DNA of 64,000 nt from NCBI RefSeq assembly GCF_963678635.1, contig NC_087069.1, positions 6,801,472 through 6,865,471 of the forward strand, in the 5' to 3' direction. Source of the DNA: Symsagittifera roscoffensis (taxonomy: Eukaryota > Xenacoelomorpha > Acoela > Convolutidae). The notes under the pieces were generated by a model. The model did no database searches. It worked only from the letters and a program-made list of their open reading frames with translations, and was not told the DNA's origin. Numbering within the stretch: the stretch's first letter is position 1; the number at the start of each line of letters is the position of its first letter. The position numbers and the translations under genes were made by a program. Shown one piece after another: positions 10,520 to 22,129 of this stretch.

Positions 10520-10970
10520 TTCTATTTCACTGATTTTAAAACGGGAATCGCTTCTAAAATATCTAAGCATCTATAGCTTTTTCAATAATCCCGGGTTGAA
10601 CAAAACTTCTTATCATACAATTTCCATATATGAGAAACTACTTGTCATACAATTTCATACAATTCCATACGTACAGAAAATTGTATGAAAACTCTATGAT
10701 AAGCATTTTTCCATATATAAAAATTGTATGATAGGTGTTTTTCCATAAACCAAAAATTTAGATTTTTTCTTTCTAAATTTAGTTTCTGAAAAATTTTCAG
10801 TTGTAGTTGCAACCGAACACAAGTGACAGAGACCTTGGTTACTCAAAACACCAAAGGTTGGACGGTCTTGCATTTACAATGCATAGAAAACGACCTGACT
10901 TTCTGTTTCACTGATTTTAAAACGGGAATTGCTTCTAAAATATCTAAGCATCTATAGCTTTTTCAATAAT
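10520..10970. mobile_element. Half copy of a CCCGGG-ended element between 70-bp direct repeats
   Basis: Positions 10,590-10,899 match the left third of the element at 60,212-61,138, starting CCCGGGTTGAACAAAACTTC and containing palindromic CATACAATT motifs. The right part of the element is missing. The insert is flanked by a 70-bp direct repeat (10,520-10,589 and 10,901-10,970) that differs at about two positions. Confidence 0.75.
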
Positions 10971-10989
10971 ATTGTGAAAAAAAAAAACA

Positions 10990-11500
10990 TTTACTGATTG
11001 GGTATGATCAAAAAAATCATCGAAACTTTTATTGTTCTCAATTTAATGAAAAATGGATCTAACTTGCTTTTTCATAAAGAAAACAGAAAAAAATGACAAC
11101 GACGTTTAGCAGAAATTTTGTTGGCGTTTTTTTATCAAATCAAAAAACAATTGACTACCCCAATGGCTAAAATGAACAAGGAAAACACTTGTAATAAACC
11201 CAATTTTTCATTTAGTATAGATTTGCGACACTTCGTTTAGCACAAACATAATATGATAAACAAGCAGACAGAAAATGTGGCGAATTGCTTGGATGAAAAA
11301 ATTTTGTTGTTCCGATCCTTGAAATATGGGAGGAGCTTGTGTTTAAAATACCACGCAAAACCAGATACCATAATTGTTTTTGTAATGAGTCGACGAATGT
11401 TAAATACTGAGGCCATTTCAATCGTAATTGAACTACTTTAAACATTTTTCAAACGGTTACCCCAGTGTCGAGAAAAATTAGTTTAAATCTTTTGAGTTTT
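10990..11500. other. Spacer, nothing recognised
   Basis: Overlapping short frames at 11,212-11,445 on both strands lack recognisable motifs. Confidence 0.35.
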
Positions 11501-11509
11501 AGTTGATTT

Positions 11510-11905
11510 TCGAACGCGAACGCAAGCGAACCGGCCTGTTAAAAGCTAGCGAGCAGGCCGTGAAATTTGTATTCAAGCTTTGACAAATGGATTTATTCCA
11601 AAGAAAAATATTTTCACTTTTTTTAGCGTCGACTTGAGGATGAAAAATTTCCAAAATATTTTCAAGGAAAATATGGATGACTTTTGGTTTTTGTAGTCAA
11701 TTTTGACACAATTTAATTCAGCTTTTTTTTTCACTATGACTGTTGAATATTTTAAAGCTCTAATCGTCTTTTGTTTTGAGTTTTGTGTCCCATTACGCTC
11801 AAAATACGACACTAATTTGAAAAACTAACTTTCAGAAGTTTTTAAAGAAACGGTCGGAGCATTCGATTCTACTTGCACAGCAACCAGTCTTTCTCCCGAA
11901 TAGAC
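11510..11905 (+). mobile_element. HINE-2 copy, diverged
   Basis: Aligns with the 3' halves of the elements at 26,524-27,150 and 55,337-56,372: CGAGCAGGC, CTATGACTGTTGAATAT, then CGGTCGGAGCATTC and TACTTGCACAGCAA. The 3' hairpin has lost most of one arm (GATTCTACTTGCACAG). Confidence 0.55.
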
Positions 11906-12049
11906 ACGACTGCCAAAACAGAAAACTGAAATTGGGACTACAAACATTGCATTCAGAAAAAAGAAAGGGGCTATTTCCCTAAAAATAGTTTGTGCTTTTG
12001 AAACTAAGCCGACAAACACAAACAAACAGACGAAAACAGAAAATTCTAA

Positions 12050-12915
12050 AGAAAACGGATAACAACAATATATAAAACAAGTCCCTGCCGGATTCGATTT
12101 CCAAACCTTTTCTCAGACATGGTTGATACTTCTATCCCAAATGAGCTGGTTATTTGTATGAAATTGAATTTATTATGGCAAATTGAGTTATACGTTATAG
12201 AACGAGTAGCCTTGAGAACTAATTCGTATCTGGTTGCCTCACTCCTGTTTATCTCAAAAGTATTTAAAAAATTTAACTATTACAATTGATATATATTTAT
12301 AATAACAAATAATTGTGGTTTCTGCGATTCGCAGAGGATCTATGAAAAGCTATCAAGCCTGTCTAAGCATAGTCCGTTTCTCTTTTTTCCCCACGCTCCA
12401 GACTGAGTTATTTTGTTGAGCCAAGCTCTTTTTTTGCGTCAAGGGCTTTTACGTGGTACCACTATTGCAGCCAAATTTGGTCAGGTTGTGGTAGACCTGA
12501 AGCTAGAGGTCAAATGAAATCGCTCAAAGAAATCACAATTACCAAAATTATCCAGCTTAAATAGCTCACATTCTTAGCAAGTTTTTTTAAATCTATATAT
12601 TTTACAGTCGAAAATTGACTTAAGTTTTTACTAAATGCGTTTCCACCTTTTCATCAAAATACTTTCCGCGTAACTTTTTGGCTTGGTATTTTGAGATATG
12701 TCAAACATCTGTGTGCTTCTTTACCGAGCGCTTCTGTAAACTTCGCAATTTTGAGTCAGTTCTTTTGGACAGCAACGGTTATCAAACAAAGTAAATTCAG
12801 TAAAATACGCTAAGGTTTCAATTCATTTCAAGAAATGAAGAGCAATTGAGGCACACGTTTTGCAGTTGAGAGTTCAGAACCTAAATATCAACGTTGAGTT
12901 TGAAAAACTCCTGCG
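12050..12915. other. Spacer; the far right may belong to a broken coding remnant
   Basis: No gene recognised. Just before the element at 12,919 the plus strand reads QNLNINVEFEKLL, which resembles RNCINVIFLPDKLKAQL from the pseudogene at 33.8-35.6 kb, suggesting that the element interrupted a related sequence. Confidence 0.3.
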
Positions 12916-12918
12916 TTG

Positions 12919-13449
12919 TTGTTCCGACTTTTGATACGAAAGTAACGGAATATTTGTGCTCGGGGTGGGTTTTTGTTTTCTTCAGACAAACTTCGACTTT
13001 TTAACTAGCCATTGTTGACGGAATTTTATAATATCATTCGAAAACTATTATTGTCTTGAGCTCAAATTTGAAAAGATATTTCACTTGTGATCATTTTTCG
13101 TAAAGTTGTGGGGGTTTAAAGATTGCCATTTTGGCCAATTTGGGACAATTAACGCGCAATATATTTCGCGCTATTAACGCGTAAGCGGAGAATTAATCCG
13201 TCTTAGATATCGTTCCAAATTGGTCAAAAGAAGCTTATTTGTCATAATTGATTTGTTACAAGGAGCGAAATCTATCCTTTTGTACTTTATATGGCGTGTG
13301 GGGGATGATTAAAAAAAAATTTACAATTTTTGAAAAAAAATTTTCATTTTGTTTTATCACTTTTAATTTTTTAATGATATTACTGCTCCATAAACCTTAA
13401 TGGGCATTCGGAACATTCAGGGCTTCGCCCTGATACGAGCAGTCTTGTT
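12919..13449 (+). mobile_element. HINE-1 copy B
   Basis: Full-length copy: 5' TTGTTCCGACTTTTGATACG, 3' TCGGAACATTCAGGGCTTCG with hairpin CAGGGCTTCGCCCTG and tail ATACGAGCAGTCTTG. The 3' flank TTCTTTCTGTTTATG is also found uninterrupted at ~33,990-34,010 (minus strand), so that locus gives an approximate empty site for the right boundary. Confidence 0.8.
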
Positions 13450-13640
13450 CTTTCTGTTTATGCAATTACGGAAATTTGGGTACGCTTGCAGACAAGAGAC
13501 ACTGACTTAAATCTCACACTTTTGTGTTGTTCGTCTGTTTTCCTCAAAAACTATCCACAAGCAAGCAAATATTTGCTGTCGCACTGTGGGCAAGGAGAAA
13601 ATTTTGTACTTTTGCGCTGATTTTTTGAAGCCATAGTAAC
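13450..13640 (+). pseudogene. Fragment related to the 33.8-35.6 kb pseudogene
   Basis: The plus-strand translation SVYAITEIWVRLQTRDTDLN matches SVYDAITEIWVCLQTRDTD from the minus strand at ~33,940-34,010. The DNA match then continues past the stop codon of that copy, through sequence such as TATTTGCTGTCGCACTG. About 190 bp are shared. Function unknown; the piece is cut off by the HINE-1 copy on its left. Confidence 0.6.
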
Positions 13641-13740
13641 ATTTTTCGAAAAAACTTCGGTCAAATGATTGTTTTGAAAATATCAATGGTTGGAGTCTGT
13701 GAGTGTTCGAGAAAATCGAACCGCTGAACAAACTTGAAAA

Positions 13741-13835
13741 GTTTTTTTTCTTTTTATTTTATTACATTCATTTTTTGATGTTATTACTGCTCCATAAAAC
13801 CTTAAAAGGCAGTCCCTGATACGAGCAGTCTTGTT
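13741..13835 (+). mobile_element. HINE-1 3'-end fragment
   Basis: About 95 bp of the family 3' end (TACTGCTCCATAAAACC ... GATACGAGCAGTCTTGTT). The internal inverted repeat and the first hairpin arm are deleted. Confidence 0.7.
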
Positions 13836-13945
13836 TAACTTTAAGCACAAAAATATGTCAAAAGATACGTTCACCTAAGTTAGCGTTTTGTCATCATAAA
13901 AACATCAAAGCAAACAAAGCCTGAGTTTTTTTTAATTGTGTTCCG

Positions 13946-14377
13946 GGGGCCTAGGAAATTAGACGATAAGCAAATTATACGGATGCTACAAAAACAAAAT
14001 TAGACGAATTTTTTTACAGATCTGGCATTTTAGAGGAAAAAGCTATGAAAAGGACAGGGCCAACAAAATTTTTTCACATATACAAAAGTTATAGTCAATT
14101 TTCACATATACAAAAAGAACATAGAATGTCAATACCTATCAAAACAATTAGTTAAAACGAACATAAAATGTCAAATCCGAATTTTACAGGAGAGTTTTGA
14201 ATTGAATAAATTATGCATGATTGACTTATAAAATTTTTGGCCACAATTTTTTTTTCTCACGCAATTTGACTGCAAAACAATTATAAATCTCTCTCACTTA
14301 ATCTCTCTTTGCAAACTCGTCCAATTTCTTTTTAAGTACCTCCGTCTAATTTGCTTATCGTCTAATTTCTCAACCCC
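13946..14377. mobile_element. Intact 432-bp MITE with 8-bp target duplication
   Basis: The left end reads GGGGCCTAGGAAATTAGACG and the right end is its inverse, both followed by the shared block GAAATTAGACGATAAGC (terminal inverted repeat ~36 bp with a few mismatches). Both sides are bounded by GTGTTCCG (13,938-13,945 and 14,378-14,385), a perfect 8-bp duplication. An 8-bp duplication fits the hAT or P superfamilies; the ~30-bp-plus repeat is closer to P. There is no coding capacity. Confidence 0.85.
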
Positions 14378-14756
14378 GTGTTCCGGATAACAACACTAAT
14401 TTGCCACAAAGAGAGAAATTTCCATAACAAAAGGCGCGCGCTTCTTTTAGTTTCACGCAAGAAAAATAGGCACAAGAGAATAGTTTTTGCTCTGTTGTAA
14501 TTTTATTTTAAGCCCAATTGTAATATAGACACACTTGACTTGCTTTTTTTTTATGCTATGAGATCTGAGCACAAAAGAAAAACCATCAGAGACATTTCTT
14601 CCTATATGAAAAAACTGCAATCAAAAAGACCATAATCGTTAGTTATGACTAATGAGGTGACGTCTTTCAAAAGAACGTGACCGAACATAGATACTTGGTG
14701 TAAGAAAGCTGTAGAAACATTGATTTCGTCTGCCTCTCTTCTTGCTGTTGTATGTT

Positions 14757-15010
14757 AGAATCCTTGGATCATGTTATCTATTGCAATAGGGGGGGAAATA
14801 GTTAACAAGGTTTGGATGAAATTTGTTGAAATAAAGTCAACCAATACGAATGCGAATTGAAATAACGTCAACCAATAGGAATGCGACAGAACACATTTCT
14901 GAGAAATACAAAACCAATCCAGTTGAGAATAAACTAAATGTGTTTTTATAGGGGTGGAGATTCTTTCCAAGGTACCATAGGGGGGAAATAGTTAACATGA
15001 TCCGAATCCT
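14757..15010. repeat. Short inverted-repeat segment with CCAAT motifs
   Basis: GGATCATGTTATCTATT (~14,765) and AATAGTTAACATGATCC (~14,987) are inverted copies at the edges of a ~250-bp segment. Inside are GGGGGGAAATAGTTAACA twice in direct orientation and two tandem ~34-bp units with GTCAACCAAT and GAATGCGA. A 113-codon minus-strand frame (14,837-15,178) overlaps it but shows no recognisable domain. Confidence 0.45.
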
Positions 15011-15179
15011 TTTTCCTAGCACATCTTTTGCAAGATTTTCGTTTACCTTTGTCTTTTTAGACAAAACTTGCTGTGGAATTTTTCCGTATTGAATTGTACC
15101 TCTAAAAGTTATAACGAAACGTTGTTGATTAGGTTTGGAAACAAATAACCAAAATGCCCACAAAAAAAACCATCTCAAG

Positions 15180-17480
15180 GTGCTTGCTCTACTAAATGTC
15201 TCACTGTACGCTCACTGAAACTTTTAAAATTTGGTTTTCACTACCATGTTAGTTTTACAACAAAAGCTGGTTCCTGCTATTTTTCAGAAACTCAGTTGTA
15301 TTTTTCAGAAATGACGAAATAATTCATGTTCGGCAATGCAGCTTTAATTGAACTCCTTAAAATTGATTTGTTCAATGAAACACGAAGCCCGAAAAGACCG
15401 GTATAAAACACAATCAATCTAAAAAAGATGTTCTATAGTTGTTACGGATGTGAATTTGTTCAGGCCTCCTGCTACAGTTTATCATGAAAAAGCATTTCAG
15501 CTAGACTAATAGCTGGTTTTCCACTATGGATAGATGGCTTTCTAGCTTTTTGATGGCGACATGCAAAAAAATGATGATATAAAAGAAATCGCAGAACTCT
15601 TTTCCTCCAGTGATTTGCCATCCTGTTGCTTTTGAAATTAAATATGTTGACTTCCTTCGATCGACTTCATACAAAATCTTAACTAATTTTTTTTTCGCTC
15701 CTAGCATAGTCCTAGTATAGCTGAACTGAGGCCGTTGTCAAATCAGGCGTGGTATTGGACGAGGTCTTTGTAGTTTCAAGCCAATTGGTGCTTTTGCAAA
15801 GTTTAACTTGCTGTTGCAAACAAATTTTTGATCTAGAGTAAAATGTTTTCATTTTAAGAGATAATTGCAAAAAAAGAAAGCTGAAATTTGAGATGGCAAC
15901 GAAAAAAACTTACCAACCAGTAGCAAAGCCTAGTTTATGAGTACGCATTGAGCCGAAAAAAAAAGATTTCAGAAAAAATTTAAAGCAATCGAAAAAAAGT
16001 TTTGGTAATGTAAAAGATTGAAGGAGTTGTTTGATCGGAAATTATGAAAAGTAAAGTTTTGAAATTGAGACGAGTTAATTTTTTTAGCATCGAAAAACTC
16101 AAAAAACATGTTACAAAAAATCGGAACGTCGCTTCAAAAATTTGAATGCTATGATCTGTACTTCAATATCTGTCATTTTCTTGAAATTGAGTTGAACAAG
16201 CGGTAAATTGACTTTTGATGGTTTTGGTCTATGATTTCAATAGATTTTGCGGGGGAGTCTATTAAGCATGGATCACTTGCTTGTCATAGTCTGTTTGATA
16301 CACCCATTAAACTTGATTTGGTATTCATTGTTCCGTCTTTCGTCGAAAGCAAGTAAAAATGTTTTCGTGTTGACTGCAATGATTTCTTTCAAATATTGAG
16401 AATAACAAAACGAGAACTCTTCGAGCTGAGCAATTGCTTTAAAAATAACCAATCGTAATGAACTAGGGTGAAAAACAAAAAAATAGCTAAAATATGACAT
16501 GTTTGATTGCTGTTGCGCGTTTGTAAAGTGATTTCTTAGTATTATCCCAGAACACTAGAATGACGCTACATTGCCTCAAAACAACCGGGGTGGCAATTGT
16601 TTTGAGAAAAAAAACAGTGATTAAAAAATATTCTCCCTAAAAACGCTTCCCCTCGGAACGATAAACAACGGGTGTCAAAAACTCCTTCAGAAAATGGCAG
16701 CTAGAAGCAAAAGCACAATTTTAAATAGGTCAAGAAAATCAGCTTTCTACTAACACAGTTGGATTTTATAATCTCGAATTATCTCTCTTTTATAAAACAC
16801 TAGGAATAAGGCTCAAATTTATAAATTAAAAAAAAATTAGATGAAATAATTTTATTCGCGATTTTGAGAAAAAATTAACGAAAAATAGTCGCCTTTACAA
16901 TTTCTCAACGATTGAATTTCCAGTGCTGAAGCAAAAATATCTTGAAGTGTAAACAAGAAGGGTCTTGCTGTATTGGAAACGATTTGCTTTATCGAAGCAC
17001 AGAAAAATGCGATTGCATGCTTTTAGAAAAGAAATTCAAACATGAATTGTTTTCTCTTATAGCAAAAAAATAGAATTTCTCTTTCAAGTTTTTTTTTCCA
17101 GCTAAGTTTTTTTTCTAAGTTGTTGTTTATAGTGAAGGTAACTTAAATAAATAAAAAATTTAAAGAGAGAGATAACAAATCGCTGAAAGATAATTAAAAA
17201 TTCGATAATAACTTAACTTCGAAAAATTATAGTAGCCTCTGTTTTTCATCTACTTTTTCTTAAGCCGATTTTTTTTTCAAAGTTTTACTCAAAATGATTT
17301 TTTTCTCTAGTTATCTATTTTTTTTTGAAAATGACATCGCGATCAATAGAGTTTTACTATACACTGGTTCAATTGGCATATACTAATCCAGCCTAAACAA
17401 AAAAGGAAAGACACCGCAATCGCGCCAACGTCTTGCGAGCTTGCCATTAGAAGAATGTTTTGACTAGAAAGTTACAGCGA
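15180..17480. other. AT-rich DNA, no gene recognised
   Basis: The only frame of note is on the minus strand at 16,273-16,500 (contains AVNTKTFLLAFDERRNNEYQ). It has a coding-like residue mix but no recognised family and no neighbouring exon. Confidence 0.35.
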
Positions 17481-17485
17481 ATATA

Positions 17486-18468
17486 CCCGCATCCAGTTTC
17501 AACAGATAATAATTGATTATATTAAATTTTTAGTACCAATCTTATAAAAACTGAGAAATAATTGATTTTAATCAATTAGTAAATGATTATAGTCTCTCTT
17601 TTTGAAATTATATTAAAAAAATAAAAATATAAAAATATAAAAATAAAATATAATCACATTAGATACATTTTAATTTTTCAAAGTCATCAAACAGTTCATC
17701 CATTTTTCGACCAAATTTTAATCGATTATAATTGATTATTTTTAACCCAATTACTAACCCATGGGTTTTGCACAAAAAATCCATTAGAATGGATTTTTTT
17801 GTTCATAGCCACATTTGTTTGCCTAATTCGTTTTCAACCTTGCATCTGAAATGCTTATATTTAATGCTTTTCGTAGACGTTGGTTTTTGTGAAAAATTAG
17901 AAAAAATATTTGAAAAAATTTCAAATCAATTCAATTTTATAATGTTTTTTTTTTTTTCAAATTTTCTTTATTAGATTTGTTGCATGAGCACATTCAAAGT
18001 TGTTTTTACCACCAACATAACAGCACAGTGGTTGAGTTTCATGATTCAATTGTAAAATTTAATTTTGACCTACTGTGGGAACCCTTCAACTACTATAAAA
18101 GGATCTCTATGAACTTTTGTTTCGTGGTAAAATTTTGCCTTCAGATGAATCAAAGTGTGACAAGACATCTCACTTTTAGAGATTTTGTTAATGACAAAAA
18201 TTAATCACATATAAGATATAATTGAATCATACTTTTGGTGTGAATAAGTTTTTTAAAATAAGTGATTATATTCGATTTTCATCGATTATAACTGATTTAA
18301 AGAGTTTTTTTGTATGAGCTATAATCACTCATAATCGGTTATAGGAAAATTTCATGGTTTTAATCAATTATAAATTTTTTGAACACTTTTATAGTCGATT
18401 GTAAATTCCAGAAAATCAACATAATCATTCGTTGCCATCGATTACTTACGCCTAAAAATGGATGCGGG
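17486..18468. mobile_element. TA-flanked MITE, 983 bp
   Basis: CCCGCATCCA at the left and TGGATGCGGG at the right form terminal inverted repeats, each bordered by TA. That is the target duplication of Tc1/mariner-type elements. The interior is extremely AT-rich and carries many scattered copies in both directions of motifs like ATAATTGATTATA and ATCGATTATAA, as expected for subterminal binding-site repeats. Two small frames inside (17,732-17,974 and 17,977-18,204) do not resemble a transposase. Confidence 0.7.
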
Positions 18469-18479
18469 TACGCCCTTAG

Positions 18480-19555
18480 CGACCCTAAACGGGCAGATGG
18501 CTTTGCAGACTTTGACCATTAAATTATTTGTGGTCACCATCTAAGCCTTTACTCTGTCAACTAATCATATTTATTTGTATATTGCTGCACTTGTATGAGA
18601 TTGAGGTTGTATAAAATTTGATACACAGTCCCGATACTTTGATAACAACCTCAGCACTGTGTAAAATTTTGAAAAATAATTTTTAACTTTGTTAGGTTAA
18701 GGTAGTTAATGACGCAATCAATCACTATTTTGAGAATTAACTTCTAATTCATCTGAACAAAAATTAGCGTCAATTTTCTATCCAAAATCTGAAAAAAAAT
18801 CCGAAAATTTACAGGAAAAGCTGCCAGAAAAATTGGAAAAGATCAGAAAAAACTCGATTAGCATCACTTTGCAAAGAAGTTGGATTCTTTTTCCACAATA
18901 AAAACTTTAAGGTCTTGAAGAAACTAACAGTTCCTACCTCAAACATGGTTTCAAACGCTTTCTAAATCAGTTTTCTTCTCATAACCTGCAATAAAAAATT
19001 AAGACGTCATAATATTATCGTTTGAAAGCTCTAAAAGGGCCTTAAAAAGATGCCACACTTGACTCATTGAGCTTTCCTTGAGGTAGGTCAAAAAGCGACT
19101 TTACGCACAAATCGTCCCGCTTACTTTTCACCTTGTTTGAACAAAATTTCAATAACGCAAAAAAAATTTTTTTTTTGCATCCTCATTTTTCATCTGTAGT
19201 TTCACAAATCCATGTGGAAAATGCTGCAATTTTTTTAAAATTTTTTTAATGCCTTTTCGCTTTTTTTAAAAAAAACTAGATCCAAACAACAATTTAACTG
19301 CAAAAGTTATCATGGTTCAAAAAATGCCTTTAGAATTTTTTTCGAACGTGAATAATTTTTAAAGAAAAATTGTTGGGTTACTTTTTTTCTAAAAAGATAA
19401 TTTCCAGTATTATCTACAAACAACGGAACCATCAACTCACAACGCGAACGAACACGTTCAATTCATGAATCAGCCTTTTTAAATATAATTTCCAATTGCA
19501 TAGAAGTTGCATGTTTTTGCTATTTACTCCTGTTTATCTGCTATTGTTTGTTTTT
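18480..19555. other. Spacer, nothing recognised
   Basis: No frame or repeat that I can support. Confidence 0.35.
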
Positions 19556-19561
19556 GCAGAT

Positions 19562-19743
19562 CTAGAGGTTATTGTGTGCGATTCTCTGCTGGTATCTGTC
19601 CAGCATACTGAAGCGTCTCTTTGCACTCATCAGATTACCGTACAGCTCACTCTCGCCCTGGGGCCGCACCATCCTTGCCCTCGCCTTCCAAGGCTGCCAG
19701 ATCTTCTTGTCCAGATAAGTATTACTCTCATCCTCGGACGGAT
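19562..19743 (-). CDS. Candidate terminal exon, function unknown
   Basis: A 182-base minus-strand interval opens after an acceptor-like TGCCTTAG (AG at 19,744-19,745) and reads 59 codons to a TAG at 19,562-19,564. The product begins with a split codon then PSEDESNTYLDKKIWQPWK, contains WKARARMVRPQGE and GNLMSAKRRFSMLDRYQQ, and ends RIAHNNL. The composition is the most GC-rich of any coding-like interval in the window, with balanced residues and a basic-then-helical tail, all unlike chance frames here. An overlapping 83-codon plus-strand frame is taken to be its shadow. No upstream exon was identified; a possible one would lie at higher coordinates. I do not recognise the family. Confidence 0.45.
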
Positions 19744-19841
19744 CTAAGGCATATCAATGATATAAAGCACGAGCGGACCTAGTATTATTTTCTTGGGGGT
19801 ATTTTCTCTCGCAAATCACTAAAAAGACCTTATTATGAAGT

Positions 19842-20000
19842 AGGGGCGGATCTAGGATTTTCTCGAGGGAGGGGGGGGGTAGGGTGGATTTTCAAAAAAA
19901 ATCAAAACTTTATCGACCTTTTATTTAGGCCGACCAAACTGATTTCCCGAGCTCTCACAAATCTTTATAAAGACCCTTTTATGAAGTGTCTAACCTTAGA
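19842..20000 (+). mobile_element. hAT-like MITE end, fragment
   Basis: GGGGCGGATCTAGGATTTTC followed by a G run is the typical terminal sequence of many hAT-type MITEs. Only one end is clear; downstream resembles the G-rich family at 24.3, 39.2 and 52 kb. Confidence 0.5.
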
Positions 20001-20499
20001 GTTTATAAGAAAAAGCGTTGAATTAATAAAATATGTCCCGATGGATATTTTTCTTTCCCCTGCCTCGCACGAGCATCAATTTTTTGGTGTAATGAGTGGG
20101 TTTACATAGTTAAATATGAAGACTAAAAAGGTTTGTCATGGTCCAATTAGTCCGCATGCCAACTATGATAACAACCAGATAATGCGGAAAAAACATACAT
20201 CTTGAAATTGGCAGGTAGGAAAAAAGCCCCCGATTTACAGGAACTTGTTGAAATCTTGAAAAGCCAAAAAAGACAATTAAGACTAGAATCATCACTTGTC
20301 CGATTGCAAGCATGATTGGGCTCTTCTGCAGTTTCCCCCACATGCCATCTTTCTACATAAACATCAATTTTACACTACGGTGTAATCGGAGTGCAGCCAG
20401 TATTTAGACAGCCGCGTATTCATACTCGTCAGTATTTAGAAAATACTGTATGAACCAAATAGAATCGAGAAAAGACATAAATAATCCAAAATAAATAAT

Positions 20500-21040
20500 A
20501 ACAAGACTGCTCGTATCAGGGCGAAGACCTGAATGTTCCGACTGCCTTTTAAGTTTTATGGAGCAGCAGTAATAACATTAAAAAAATTAAATGAAATAAA
20601 AAAAATGAAATTTTTTTTTTCGAAAATTTGAAACTTTTTATGAAAATCATCCCCCCACACGCCATATAGAGTATAAAAAGATAGATTTCGTTCCTTCTAA
20701 CAAATCAATTATGGCAAATAAGCTTCTTTCAACCAATTTGGAACGATTTATCAGACGGATTAAATCTCCGCTTACGCGTTAATAGCGCGAATTATATCGC
20801 GCGTTAATTGTCCCAAATTGGTCAAAATGGCAATCTTTAAACCCTCATAACTTTACAAAAAATGATCAAAGGTAAAATATCTTTTCAAATTTAAGCTCAG
20901 GACAACAATACCTTTTGAATGATATAAAAAAAAATTCCGTCAAAAAAGGCTAATTAAAAAGTCGAAATTTGTCTGAAGAAAAAAAAACCCACCCCGAGCA
21001 CAAAAATATTCCGTTACTTTCGTATCGAAAGTCGGAACAA
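20500..21040 (-). mobile_element. HINE-1 copy C
   Basis: Full length, with TTGTTCCGACTTTCGATACG at the 5' end including the perfect hairpin ACTTTCGATACGAAAGT. The 3' hairpin is damaged (CAGGTCTTCGCCCTG). Flanks are AT-rich. Confidence 0.75.
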
Positions 21041-21044
21041 TTAT

Positions 21045-22125
21045 TTATTAATTTCTTCTTTGTCTCGATTCTGATTGGTTGAAACAGTATTTGTCTAAAT
21101 ACTGACCAGTCTGAATACGCGGTTGAAAAATGTGCTTACAAGTTGTTGCAAGTTCTAATTGCATGACTATTGCAATACGTGTGAACATAAATTTGAGAAC
21201 AATCACGTCAACAAAGAACACCCCAAAAGATGTAAAGGGGGAGGAGGGGACGGTAGAATCAGTGCCCGGTAAACTGTCTGATTTTATCGAATTTTTGCTT
21301 TATAATTTATCAAAACTTGATCCAATGTACCCGGGTTGAACTGGTCGAAATATGATCAGACCGAATTTTGTCAAAAGCAAATTTTTCCACACCAAAAATA
21401 CACACAACTCGACGGTAAAATTTTTGGGTAAAACTTCAAAGGGTCATAAAGGCGAGTCGGTGCACAACAAAACCCCCTCTCTTGTGAAAAACCCGTTATC
21501 GTAGATTTGCTTTTTGCGTCCCATGATTGCACTTTTATTGAGAAAGTGACGTTCATCTGCGACTGAGGACGCATTCTTGGCCACACGTAATTCATTTCTA
21601 TGGATAAAATCGATTTAGATTGAGTTCTATTGTCAGTGTTTATAAAAGTGAAAACTAATCGATTACAATTAATTAAAAACGGATTATATAGCTTTTCTTT
21701 AATAAAGCATTAAACACTATGCAAATCAACATAACCGATTGTTTTTCATTTTTATAGATAAAAACAACGAAACTGTATTATAATGGTTTTTTTTTTCATT
21801 TTATTGAGATATAATTTTTAACGCACACAAGTCGTTGGCACAGTTTAACTAAATTTGGTTAGTTATTGTCCATTTTTTCTTACTCACTTTGTATGATTCA
21901 ATTTTTTTCTCTTCAACATTTATTTTAATTTGCTTAGAAACATGGGGAAGATGGTAAAGATGGTGAAGAAAGTAGTGGCATGCGATTTTTAAAAAAAGTT
22001 TTCATTTTGAATAGAAAATCCACCTGTTTTTTTTTCAAGTTGCAAAAATCAAACCCATATCTTAGTTTAACTGTTTCAAAAATCTCGTATGTTGTGAAAC
22101 ACTCTGTATGAAATCTTACTAGATA
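21045..22125. other. Spacer, nothing firmly recognised
   Basis: A 74-codon minus-strand frame (21,371-21,595) is moderately GC-rich but has no recognised motif and no convincing splice context. Confidence 0.35.
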
Positions 22126-22129
22126 AAGT

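Noticed and set aside
14837-15178. 113-codon minus-strand frame
   Set aside because: It overlaps a small inverted-repeat segment with internal direct repeats, has no recognisable domain and starts in hydrophobic, T-rich sequence.
20110-20343. 77-codon hydrophobic minus-strand frame that could be a membrane exon
   Set aside because: No splice context or family support; hydrophobic frames arise easily from T-rich DNA.
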